Origin: Bacteroidales bacterium
GTDB taxonomy: Bacteria; Bacteroidota; Bacteroidia; Bacteroidales; UBA932
Direction of reading: 5' to 3'
Assembly: GCA_016285215.1 (NCBI GenBank)
Contig: JAEEQI010000119.1
Location: forward strand, 1 to 7,482
Length of the DNA: 7,482 nt
Under the pieces are notes generated by a model, which made no database searches, was not told the DNA's origin, and saw only the letters and a list, made by a program, of their open reading frames with translations. Positions within the stretch are counted from its first letter, which is position 1. Every line of letters starts with the position of its first letter. Below are positions 1 to 6,171 of the stretch, piece by piece. Made by a program: the position numbers and the translations under genes.

Positions 1-1
1 C

Positions 2-550
2 AACTTCGTGAGCGAGCACCCCGACGTGGACCGCAACCGCATCTATGTGGGCGGCTGCTCCAACGGCGGCTATATGACTATGCTTATGCTGCTCCGTCAT
101 CCCCGCTTCTTCGCAGCTGCTTATCCCACCTGCGAGGCCTATATGGACCAGTATATCTCTGATGTTCAGATTAAGCAGATGGCCGAAGAAAACATCTGGA
201 TCGTCCAATCCATCGACGACACCACCGTGGATCCCAAGACCCACTGCATCCCCACCTTCCAGCGCCTCATCAAGGCCGGTGCCAAGAACGTATGGATGTC
301 TATGTTTGAGAGCGTACAGGGTATTGACAACCCTGGCCAGAAACTCTTTGGCCACTTCTCCTGGTGCTACCTCTTCAACGATGTGGTAACCCTGTCCCAG
401 GAGCAGAGCGAAGGCGACGTGAAGCCCACCAACAACGGTGGCGGCACCGTAGCCCCTCAGGGTCACGCCAACATCTTCGAGTGGATGAATGCCCAGGTTC
501 TCAAAGCCCCCGAGATGCCTCAGCAGCAACAGGGCGGCCGCAGAAGATAA
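2..550 (+). CDS. Alpha/beta hydrolase, prolyl-oligopeptidase/esterase type (5' truncated)
   Basis: Only the C-terminal 182 residues are in the window; the open frame enters from the left edge, so the GTG at 8 is not a credible start. The nucleophile elbow GGCSNGG (Ser codon at 59-61) fits the G-x-S-x-G motif of serine hydrolases. It is followed by an Asp in IDDTTVDP (about 215-220) and a His in FGHFSW (353-355), in the right order and spacing for a Ser-Asp-His triad. The elbow context resembles PHB-depolymerase-like and prolyl-oligopeptidase-family esterases of Bacteroidota, which are often secreted; the signal peptide would lie outside the window. The last residues are a low-complexity Gln/Gly/Arg tail (QQQQGGRRR), probably disordered. 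The substrate cannot be told: peptide, feruloyl or acetyl ester are all possible. A strong hairpin terminator begins 19 nt after the stop. Fold and triad are confident; specificity is not. Confidence 0.85.
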   Translation, partial: NFVSEHPDVDRNRIYVGGCSNGGYMTMLMLLRHPRFFAAAYPTCEAYMDQYISDVQIKQMAEENIWIVQSIDDTTVDPKTHCIPTFQRLIKAGAKNVWMSMFESVQGIDNPGQKLFGHFSWCYLFNDVVTLSQEQSEGDVKPTNNGGGTVAPQGHANIFEWMNAQVLKAPEMPQQQQGGRRR

Positions 551-568
551 GCCCTTCAGAATCAATAC

Positions 569-604
569 AAAAAAAGACATCCGCGAAAGCAGATGTCTTT
601 TTTT
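569..604. terminator. Bidirectional intrinsic terminator between hydrolase gene and tRNA-Asn
   Basis: A perfect 13-bp inverted repeat: seven A then GACATC (569-581) pairs with GATGTC then seven T (592-604). Inside it, after one C/A mismatch, two further G-C pairs close a GAAA tetraloop (585-588). Because one arm starts with A7 and the other ends in T7, the hairpin ends in a U-tract when transcribed in either direction. It can therefore terminate both the rightward hydrolase mRNA (stop at 550) and the leftward tRNA-Asn transcript (3' end at 606). Confidence 0.9.
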
Positions 605-605
605 G

Positions 606-679
606 CTCCCCCTGTTGGACTTGAACCAACGACCCTCTGATTAACAGTCAGATGCTCTAACCAACTGAGCTAAGGAGGA
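606..679 (-). tRNA. tRNA-Asn (anticodon GTT)
   Basis: Read on the minus strand this folds as a standard 74-nt cloverleaf. The acceptor stem TCCTCCT/AGGGGGA has one G-U pair; the D arm contains AGTTGGTTA; the anticodon stem TCTGA/TCAGA carries loop CTGTTAA; the variable loop is 5 nt; the T stem GTTGG/CCAAC carries loop TTCAAGT. The anticodon GTT (plus-strand 643-645) decodes AAC/AAU, asparagine. The discriminator base is G, as expected for tRNA-Asn. The 3' CCA is not encoded, so it must be added after transcription. Its own promoter lies just upstream and the bidirectional hairpin lies just downstream, so it looks like a single-gene transcription unit. Confidence 0.97.
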
Positions 680-708
680 ATGTTTACCATTCTCGTGGAA
701 CGGGATTG

Positions 709-739
709 CAAAGGTACAACCTTTTTTGAATTCTCCAAA
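709..739 (-). promoter_or_regulatory. Bacteroidota-type promoter of tRNA-Asn
   Basis: On the minus strand, TTTG (plus 736-739) is followed after exactly 19 nt by TACCTTTG (plus 709-716). This matches the -33 TTTG / -7 TAnnTTTG consensus of the Bacteroidota primary sigma factor at optimal spacing. The expected transcription start, around 700-705, leaves a 5' leader of roughly 20-25 nt before the tRNA at 679. Confidence 0.88.
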
Positions 740-785
740 GGTTTTTGATAAAAATTTTCATAAGAAAACTTATCATTATTTTTAG

Positions 786-793
786 TATCTTTG
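786..793 (+). promoter_or_regulatory. Putative -7 box (TATCTTTG) of the HU-protein operon
   Basis: TATCTTTG fits TAnnTTTG and lies 28 nt before the ATG at 822, giving a short leader. No good TTTG sits 19-21 nt upstream; that stretch is A/T-rich and contains a small inverted repeat (ATAAG 760-764, CTTAT 769-773). The promoter may therefore be weak, or may need an activator. The region 680-821 otherwise holds only the divergent tRNA promoter and this element. Confidence 0.6.
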
Positions 794-821
794 TACGATA
801 ATCCGTAAGCGCCTTACTAGT

Positions 822-1697
822 ATGGATATTGACCTCCTTGCCAAAATGGTGAAAGAAGTGGTAATGGACCACGACGTAGTCACCCTGCCCGGAGTGGGCA
901 GCTTTGTTGCAGAATTGGTTCCGGCCAATTTCGCAGACCGCGGTTATACCATTATGCCACCCTACAGGAGACTCTATTTCTCCCCCAAGCAAGGCGAGGA
1001 TACCCTTCTGGCCACCCTCTATGCCCAGTCCAACGGCATTTCGGAGGCCGATGCCACCCGCATTCTCACAGACTTCCTGGCAGAGATGAAGGAAGTGCTC
1101 AAGGTCAAGAAGACCATCGTTTTCCCCGGACTGGGCCGCCTGAGAGCCACTATGGAGAATCATTTCTTCTTTGTGGCCGATGAAGACCTGGACATCTATC
1201 CCTCCGGATTCGGCCTGCAGCCCATTTCCCTCAAGACCCACGAGGAGACCAAGGAAGAGGTGGCCCAGGCCGTAGCCAACCTGGCCGGCCTGCTGGAGAA
1301 GCAGAACGAGCCGGAGCCTGTAAAGGAACCGGAACCTGTCAAAGAACCGGAACCCACCCCCGAACCCACCCCCGAGCCGGAACCCGTCCAGGAGCCCGAG
1401 CCCGAGCCGGTGAAAGAACCGGAACCGGAGCCCGTCAAGGAACCCGAACCCGAGCCCGTCAAAGAGCCGGAGCCGGAACCCGAACCGGAGAAAGAGCCCG
1501 AAAAAGAACCCGAGGAGGAGCACGTATACAACTACCAGAAGAAGAGAAGCTGGAAGGGATTCTGGGTGTTTATCCTGATTGTGGTTATCATTGCCCTTAC
1601 GCTGGCCATTGCGCTGGTGGCCGTGGGCTACTTTGCCCCCGAGTGGCTGGATTCATACCTGTATACCCCCGAGGAGTATCAGATCATTCATAATTAA
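822..1697 (+). CDS. HU-CCDC81-type domain protein with Pro/Glu spacer and C-terminal membrane anchor
   Basis: The 291-residue protein has three parts. Residues 1 to about 130 match the paired HU-fold units of the bacterial HU-CCDC81 families: an LPGVGSF turn near residue 22, [11 protein letters not shown] near 45-55, a second FPGLGRL turn near 102, and a [10 protein letters not shown] end. Residues 163-233 are an acidic Pro-Glu repeat (units such as KEPEPEPV). A basic patch (KKRSWK) precedes one hydrophobic segment (about 246-271) and a 20-residue tail ending IIHN. By the positive-inside rule the HU and Pro/Glu parts are cytoplasmic and the tail periplasmic. The HU superfamily binds DNA, and membrane-linked HU-CCDC81 proteins of Bacteroidota have been proposed to connect the chromosome to the envelope; that role here is inference. 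Relatives often end in a SPOR domain, which is absent. The start at 822 fits the -7 box at 786-793, and the next gene begins 8 nt after the stop. Confidence 0.85.
   Translation: MDIDLLAKMVKEVVMDHDVVTLPGVGSFVAELVPANFADRGYTIMPPYRRLYFSPKQGEDTLLATLYAQSNGISEADATRILTDFLAEMKEVLKVKKTIVFPGLGRLRATMENHFFFVADEDLDIYPSGFGLQPISLKTHEETKEEVAQAVANLAGLLEKQNEPEPVKEPEPVKEPEPTPEPTPEPEPVQEPEPEPVKEPEPEPVKEPEPEPVKEPEPEPEPEKEPEKEPEEEHVYNYQKKRSWKGFWVFILIVVIIALTLAIALVAVGYFAPEWLDSYLYTPEEYQIIHN
1308..1520 (+). repeat. Pro-Glu repeat region inside the HU-type protein
   Basis: This stretch encodes 71 residues built from [14 protein letters not shown] and EPTP units. Three consecutive 24-nt units encode the same octapeptide, yet the Val-Lys codons differ (gtgaaa, gtcaag, gtcaaa), as do the Pro and Glu codons. 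The protein repeat is thus better conserved than the DNA repeat. It most likely forms a stiff extended linker, like the Pro-rich arm of TonB. Its lack of stop codons also creates long false reading frames on the other strand. Confidence 0.9.
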
Positions 1698-1705
1698 GGG
1701 ATTAT

Positions 1706-2449
1706 ATGACTCCTGTCAGAAGAGAAGGATACAAGTTTTGCCAAGACCTTAGGGTTCCCTGTTACCAAACCAACCGTCAGACCCTCCTGAAACCGGCCGC
1801 CTTTATGGATATGGCCCAGGAGATTGCGTACTGGGCGGCCAGCGAACTGGGATTCGGTTACGATACGCTGCACGTGCACCACACCGCATGGGTGCTAAGC
1901 CGTATACACCTGCACTTTGAGCATTTCCCCAAGTGGAGGGAAGACGTATCGCTCTACACCTGGCACAAAGGGGCCGAAGGCCTCTTCTACGTAAGAGACT
2001 ACGACCTCCGCGACAAGGAAGGCCAGTCCATCATCCAGGGCACCAGCTCCTGGGTAGTGATTGACGAGCGTACCCGCCGCATCGTGCGCCCGGAAGACCT
2101 CCAGAACCTCCTGGACACCGAGGAAGTGGACCACGCCATTGCCACCCCCGCCCCCAAGATCCAGCTGCCCCGCGAGGCCCAGCCTGAAAAGGTAGGGGAG
2201 CACACGGTAGCCTTCTCGGACCTGGACCTGGTGGGCCATACCAACAACGTGCGTTACGTGGTCTGGGCTATGGACTGCCTCCCTCTGGAAGAGGCCGAAA
2301 AACCCGTCCGGGACCTTTACATTAACTTTAACAAAGAGACCACCCACGGAGAAAAGGTAGAGCTCTACCGTCTCCAGGAGGGCAACGCCTGGTACGTGGA
2401 AGGCCGGGTGGAAGGCAAGCCCTGCTTTGTGGTCAAACTGGAATACTAG
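1706..2449 (+). CDS. Acyl-ACP thioesterase, FatA/FatB family (double hot-dog)
   Basis: This enzyme hydrolyses acyl-ACP to free fatty acid and ACP in the cytoplasm, ending or diverting type II fatty-acid synthesis. The 247-residue length is normal for bacterial members of the Acyl-ACP_TE family. The first hot-dog domain (about 1-130) shows the family features LKPAAFMDMAQEIA, WVLSRIHLHF and the P-x-W-x-D-x-V-x-x-x-TW region. The second (about 150-247) carries DLDLVGHTNNVRY (residues 172-184) and NFNKET (208-212). By comparison with plant FatB, the likely active-site residues are Asp174, His178 and Glu211. The Asn usually found two before the His is Val176 here, and the usual Cys after the Glu is Thr212. 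The gene lies 8 nt after the HU-type gene and 3 nt before the transporter gene, so all are probably co-transcribed. AAGGG at 1696-1700 is at best a weak ribosome site. Chain-length preference cannot be read from sequence. Confidence 0.9.
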   Translation: MTPVRREGYKFCQDLRVPCYQTNRQTLLKPAAFMDMAQEIAYWAASELGFGYDTLHVHHTAWVLSRIHLHFEHFPKWREDVSLYTWHKGAEGLFYVRDYDLRDKEGQSIIQGTSSWVVIDERTRRIVRPEDLQNLLDTEEVDHAIATPAPKIQLPREAQPEKVGEHTVAFSDLDLVGHTNNVRYVVWAMDCLPLEEAEKPVRDLYINFNKETTHGEKVELYRLQEGNAWYVEGRVEGKPCFVVKLEY

Positions 2450-2452
2450 ACT

Positions 2453-4138
2453 ATGCGAGACTTATTTTTTGGATACGGAGTTGCCCACACCATTATGCTG
2501 CTGGCCTTTGTCATCGGCGTTGGCTTGTACCTGGGCCGCTTCAAAGTAAAAGGCATCTCCCTGGGCTCTACCTGGATCCTGTTTATGGGTATCCTTATGG
2601 GCCATCTGGGATTTAGCGGAGACCTCACCATCCTCCACTTCGTGAAGGAGTTCGGCCTCATCCTCTTTGTCTTCTCCATCGGCCTGCAGGTGGGCCCCGG
2701 TTTCTTCCATTCGTTCCGCAGCGGCGGAGTCAAGATGAACCTCCTGGCCGTGATGAACATCCTGCTGGCCGTGGCCATTACCTATGCCATTTCCGCCCTG
2801 ACCGGAGAAAAACTCACCACTATGGTGGGTGTTATGTCCGGTGCCGTAACCAATACGCCCGGCCTGGGTGCCGCCCAGCAGACCTTCTCGGATCTGTCAG
2901 TGGCCGAGGGTACCAGCGTCCTGGCAGCGGGGCAGGCCTCCGAGGGGCTGGCTTCGGCCTATGCCGTGGCCTATCCTATGGGTGTGGTGGGCGTCATCAT
3001 CGTCCTCCTGCTCTTCAAGGCCATCTTCAAGATTGACCACAAGAAGGAACTGCAGCAGCTGGAAGACGCCGACAAAGGGGCCGAACATGCCCGCCGTATG
3101 CACGTGGCCGTGGAGAACCCCGCCATCTTTGACAAGAAGCTCTACGACGTCCTCCACGAGTTCGAAGGAGACTATGTGGTCTCCCGCGTGATGAAGGGAG
3201 ACGAGGTTCTCTTCCCTTCGGCCGATATGGTCCTCAAGGAGGGAGACAAACTGCTGCTGGTAACCTCCCCGGGTGAGGTGGACCGCCTGCGCATCCTCTT
3301 TGGCCAGGAAGTGCCCCTGCACGTGCAGGACTGGCAGGAAAAAGACCACACGCTGGTTACCCGCCGTGTTACCGTGACCAATTCCAAGCTCACCGGCAAA
3401 ACCATCAAGGACCTGCGTCTGCGCAGCGCCTACGGCGTGAGCGTGACCCGCGTCATCCGTGCCGGCGTGGAACTGGTGGCCCGTCCCACCCTCTATCTCC
3501 AGCTGGGAGACGGCCTCATCTGCGTGGGTACGCAGGAGAACATTGACCAGGTGTCCGGTTTTGTAGGAAACTCTAATGCTGCCCTTAACAAGCCCTATCT
3601 GGTGCCCATCTTCCTGGGCATTGTAGTGGGTGTCATCTTTGGCTCCATTCCTTTCCGCTTCCCCGGCATTCCCCAGGCCATTAAGCTGGGTCTGGCCGGC
3701 GGACCGCTCATCATTGCCATTCTGCTGGGCCACTGGGGTCCCAAGTACAAGATAACCACCTACACCACCCCCAGCGCCAACCTGATGATCCGTGAGATTG
3801 GTATCTCCCTCTTCCTGGCGTCCGTGGGTATCGGTGCCGGCGGAGAGTTCTGGAGCTCCATCGTGAACGGCGGTTACTGGTGGATCCTTTACGGCGCCCT
3901 CATTACTATGGTGCCGCTCTGCATCACCTTCATTGTGGCCCGGGCTGTTTGCAAGCTCAACTTCTACCAGATCTGCGGCCTCATCAGCGGCTCCTGCACC
4001 AATCCTCCGGTGCTGGCCTTTGCCCAGGGTATGTACGGAAGCGACTACGCCTCCGTGAACTACGCCACGGTATATCCGCTCTCTATGTTTATGCGCGTGC
4101 TGGTAGCCCAGCTGCTCATTGTCTTTGCTTTGGGTTAG
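2453..4138 (+). CDS. AspT/YidE/YbjL-family transporter with two RCK_C (TrkA-C) domains
   Basis: At 561 residues this matches the usual length of YidE/YbjL-type proteins of the aspartate:alanine exchanger (AAE) family. An N-terminal membrane half (about 10-195) with roughly 5-6 helices is followed by two cytoplasmic RCK_C domains (about 220-284 and 304-373), then a second membrane half (about 380-561). The two halves carry matching family signatures, SGAVTNTP (129-136) and SGSCTNPP (512-519), as expected from the internal duplication. Characterised relatives exchange aspartate for alanine (AspT) or export succinate (SucE). Succinate export would suit a fermenting Bacteroidales, but no residue seen here decides the substrate. 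RCK_C domains usually bind small ligands and gate transport. The gene starts 3 nt after the thioesterase stop and ends 3 nt before the Nudix start, so it is mid-operon. Confidence 0.9.
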   Translation: MRDLFFGYGVAHTIMLLAFVIGVGLYLGRFKVKGISLGSTWILFMGILMGHLGFSGDLTILHFVKEFGLILFVFSIGLQVGPGFFHSFRSGGVKMNLLAVMNILLAVAITYAISALTGEKLTTMVGVMSGAVTNTPGLGAAQQTFSDLSVAEGTSVLAAGQASEGLASAYAVAYPMGVVGVIIVLLLFKAIFKIDHKKELQQLEDADKGAEHARRMHVAVENPAIFDKKLYDVLHEFEGDYVVSRVMKGDEVLFPSADMVLKEGDKLLLVTSPGEVDRLRILFGQEVPLHVQDWQEKDHTLVTRRVTVTNSKLTGKTIKDLRLRSAYGVSVTRVIRAGVELVARPTLYLQLGDGLICVGTQENIDQVSGFVGNSNAALNKPYLVPIFLGIVVGVIFGSIPFRFPGIPQAIKLGLAGGPLIIAILLGHWGPKYKITTYTTPSANLMIREIGISLFLASVGIGAGGEFWSSIVNGGYWWILYGALITMVPLCITFIVARAVCKLNFYQICGLISGSCTNPPVLAFAQGMYGSDYASVNYATVYPLSMFMRVLVAQLLIVFALG

Positions 4139-4141
4139 CCT

Positions 4142-4732
4142 ATGTTGGACCTGGTTTATCCCGCTTCTCCGGCGCCCATCTATCCGCGTCCGTCCATCGA
4201 CCATCCCGGCAAACCCGTGATGCCGGCCGATGAGATGCTGCCGCTCATAGAGCCCAACGGCCTCGTGTATGGCCAGGCCGGCCGGGCCTGGGTGCACAGC
4301 GGTGTGCTGGTGCTGCATCCGGTGGTGCATCTACACATCTTTGACCGCTACGGAAAGCTGTACCTGCAGAAGCGCGCCTTGAACAAGGACCTCCTTCCCG
4401 GTTACTGGGATACCGCCGTGGGCGGCCATATCTCCTATGGAGAGACGGTCCCCGAAGCCCTCTTCCGCGAAACCTCCGAGGAACTGGGCCTTTCGGCCTT
4501 CAATCCCGTGTTCCTGGAAGCCTACGAGTACAAGACCCAGCGGGACCGCGAGTTTGTGTTTGTGCACGCTATGGTGGGCCATCCCACCCTCCATCCCAAT
4601 GCCGCCGAGGTGGCGGAGGGCCGATGGTGGAGCATCCCCGAGCTGGAGGATGCTATGGGCAAGAACATCCTCACCCCCAACTTTGAGAGTGAGTTTATGC
4701 GCATCAAGGATAAGCTGCTGGCTATGTTATAG
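4142..4732 (+). CDS. Nudix hydrolase, IDI/YfcD-like
   Basis: The complete Nudix box G-x5-E-x7-RE-x-x-EE-x-G-L occupies residues 95-117: Gly95, Glu101, Arg109-Glu110, Glu113-Glu114, Gly116. Glu110, Glu113 and Glu114 are the expected Mg-binding residues, so the enzyme should cleave a nucleoside-diphosphate-linked or other diphosphate substrate. The run before the box (LHPVVHLHIF, LYLQKRALNKDLLPGYWDTAVGGH) is typical of the isopentenyl-diphosphate-isomerase-like/YfcD subgroup, whose substrates are mostly unknown. The start at 4142, 3 nt after the transporter stop, suits tight operon packing. It adds a Pro-rich stretch of 26 residues before the usual family start, so Met27 (4220) or Met32 (4235) remain possible starts. 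The gene is last in the operon, and its stop overlaps the end of the convergent gene by 6 bp. Confidence 0.88.
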   Translation: MLDLVYPASPAPIYPRPSIDHPGKPVMPADEMLPLIEPNGLVYGQAGRAWVHSGVLVLHPVVHLHIFDRYGKLYLQKRALNKDLLPGYWDTAVGGHISYGETVPEALFRETSEELGLSAFNPVFLEAYEYKTQRDREFVFVHAMVGHPTLHPNAAEVAEGRWWSIPELEDAMGKNILTPNFESEFMRIKDKLLAML

Positions 4733-6127
4733 GGTTTGGCCCCAGGTCTCGTCTATGACCGCGCGGGCTGCCGAATCGGCCTTTTCACTGAGGCCAATGT
4801 AAGGATCCTGGATCTTTTCGCCTTTTAGGAGGGCCTTCCGCAAAGCGAGGGCCTTTTCTTTTTGCTCCTCGTGCGGGAACAGGGACACTACGCTAAGGAG
4901 ATAGTCTTCGGCCCCCAGGATATTCACGGCCTGCACCTTGCCGTCCTTGACCAGGAATTTGAGCGTGCCGGCATAGCGGCGCTCCTGGTCCGAATAAATA
5001 ATAAAGGAAGGCTCTGCAAACAGGGTGGAGATGGTAACGGCCTCAAAGACCAGCTCATCGTACAGCACGCCGTTATAATCTATGCGGCCGTCCTGGAAGC
5101 GGACCTTCTGAGGACCGGCGCCGTCCGAGACAATCTCGAAGGCAATCTCCTCTCCGGATTCAATCTCTACTTCTATGCGGGGCTGGGTGCGTACCAGACG
5201 CCACAGGAGGCGCTCTTCCTGGTCTGCAGGCAGCGTAACGTCTTCAAAGATATTGTGCACCACCGCTGCGTTGAGGCGGTCAAAGTCTTCTTCCTGGGGT
5301 ACCACCACAAAACCGGCCATATCGGCTGCGCCGGGGGTGATGGCAAAGTGGGCGTCTCCTTCTGCATAGAAGCACTGGGGGCGGGAAGCGCCGCGCAGGG
5401 CCACGATGGCCCGGAACTCACCCTCGCTGCAGTACGTGTAGGCGTTGAAGCGGGGTTCGGTTTCTTCGGCCACCAGGTTCATACAGTCCAGCAGCCGGTA
5501 AAAGAGCTTGGCCATAGATTTGGCCGTCTGGGCCCGGAGCAGGAAGATACCCCGGTTGAAGCGCTTGTAATGGTACAACTCTGCATCCCGCACAGAGGCA
5601 ATGAACTCCATCTCTTCCGTGGGCTGGCCGGCCTTGGCGCCGCGCAGCAGCCTTTCGGCGGCTCTTTCCAGCGGCATATAACCCTTGGGACAGGCTTGGA
5701 AATGCGCGTGCTGGGGCACGGTGGTACCGCTGTTGGGGCTGTTGTAAAAGACAATGTAATTATCCAGGCTGGCGGCCAGGTCCAGCATATCCGGGAACCG
5801 GTGCCAGATGGTCTGCGGGGCGTGGATGTCCCGCGTGATGACCAGGTGGTTGGGGAAGATGGGCGCGCGGTTGACCAGGATGTTGTACTTGCGACCTTTT
5901 CGGCCCTCGAAGGGGAGGGTGTGCTGGTGTTCCATATAGTTTTCTTCGCACAGGGGACAGCCGTGGTCAAAGATGGGAACCCGGCCCGGATTGGACTGCA
6001 GCGTGATGAGCATCCCGCTCAGCGGCAGGGTGCGTGTACGCGTGCTTTTGAGGTTCCGGTATTTGGCGGCCACCGCCGGCCACACCGACAATTGGTCGTG
6101 TACGAATTTGTCTATATCTGTTGCCAT
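4727..6127 (-). CDS. DUF4922 HIT/GalT-like nucleotidyltransferase fused to a degenerate SpoIID-like domain
   Basis: The 466-residue protein begins with a DUF4922-type region (about 1-312). It has CPLC (57-60), FPNHLVITRD (91-100), and an HIT/GalT signature HAHFQ (140-144), in which His142 would be the nucleotidylated His by analogy with GalT. A second half-domain includes EPRFNAYTY and DMAGFVVVPQEEDF. It resembles the Ap4A phosphorylase and GalT group, so a nucleotidyl-transfer or phosphorylase reaction is likely; the substrate is unknown. From about residue 315 the sequence follows the start of Bacteroidota SpoIID/LytB proteins: PRIEVEI, DGRIDYNGVLYDEL, YAGTLKFLVKDGKV, NILGAEDYLLSVV. The next part is degenerate: the catalytic-Glu motif (SEM) reads SLFP, the middle is shortened, and the protein stops at TWGQTL, where normal domains continue. 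The start has a -7-like box 7 nt upstream, and Bacteroides DUF4922 proteins begin similarly (from memory). Confidence 0.8.
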   Translation of the reverse strand: MATDIDKFVHDQLSVWPAVAAKYRNLKSTRTRTLPLSGMLITLQSNPGRVPIFDHGCPLCEENYMEHQHTLPFEGRKGRKYNILVNRAPIFPNHLVITRDIHAPQTIWHRFPDMLDLAASLDNYIVFYNSPNSGTTVPQHAHFQACPKGYMPLERAAERLLRGAKAGQPTEEMEFIASVRDAELYHYKRFNRGIFLLRAQTAKSMAKLFYRLLDCMNLVAEETEPRFNAYTYCSEGEFRAIVALRGASRPQCFYAEGDAHFAITPGAADMAGFVVVPQEEDFDRLNAAVVHNIFEDVTLPADQEERLLWRLVRTQPRIEVEIESGEEIAFEIVSDGAGPQKVRFQDGRIDYNGVLYDELVFEAVTISTLFAEPSFIIYSDQERRYAGTLKFLVKDGKVQAVNILGAEDYLLSVVSLFPHEEQKEKALALRKALLKGEKIQDPYIGLSEKADSAARAVIDETWGQTL

Positions 6128-6134
6128 ACTTTCG

Positions 6135-6142
6135 TAAAGGTA
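6135..6142 (-). promoter_or_regulatory. Putative -7 box (TACCTTTA) of the DUF4922 gene
   Basis: On the minus strand TACCTTTA is one base from TAnnTTTG and ends 7 nt before the ATG at 6127. Transcription would start at or within a few bases of that ATG, giving a leaderless or nearly leaderless mRNA. No clear TTTG -33 element is seen; its expected place overlaps the opposite -7 box. Confidence 0.55.
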
Positions 6143-6156
6143 CGACTTTTTTTTTG

Positions 6157-6164
6157 TACATTTG
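6157..6164 (+). promoter_or_regulatory. Putative -7 box (TACATTTG) of murI
   Basis: TACATTTG matches TAnnTTTG exactly and ends 7 nt before the ATG at 6172. This supports 6172 over the upstream in-frame ATG at 6121, which lies before the promoter and inside the divergent gene. The nearest -33-like sequence (TTTC at 6130-6133) has a 23-nt spacer, longer than usual. Confidence 0.65.
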
Positions 6165-6171
6165 TATACTT

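Noticed and set aside
747..774. A/T-rich inverted repeat ATAAG-AAAA-CTTAT near the operon promoter as an operator or riboswitch
   Set aside because: Only 5 bp of symmetry in very A/T-rich sequence; chance occurrence is likely and nothing links it to a known regulator.
684..1531. Minus-strand Gly/Phe/Leu-rich and Ser/Gly-rich open frames opposite the HU-type gene
   Set aside because: Their repeats are just the complement of the Pro/Glu repeat, which lacks stops in several frames. The plus-strand protein has HU motifs and a proper membrane segment.
2897..4330. Minus-strand open frame of 477 codons antisense to the transporter
   Set aside because: It is His/Gly-rich without hydrophobic pattern or motif, and spans two well-supported genes on the other strand; a codon-bias shadow.
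4796..4870. Possible terminator for the operon (GGATCC near 4803 and the repeated GAGGGCCTT near 4828 and 4846)
   Set aside because: The palindrome leaves no workable loop, the GAGGGCCTT copies are direct rather than inverted, and the region is coding on the minus strand.
6121..6171. Upstream ATG giving murI 17 extra residues
   Set aside because: It would start inside the divergent gene and upstream of the -7 box; the DSG motif position fits the ATG at 6172.
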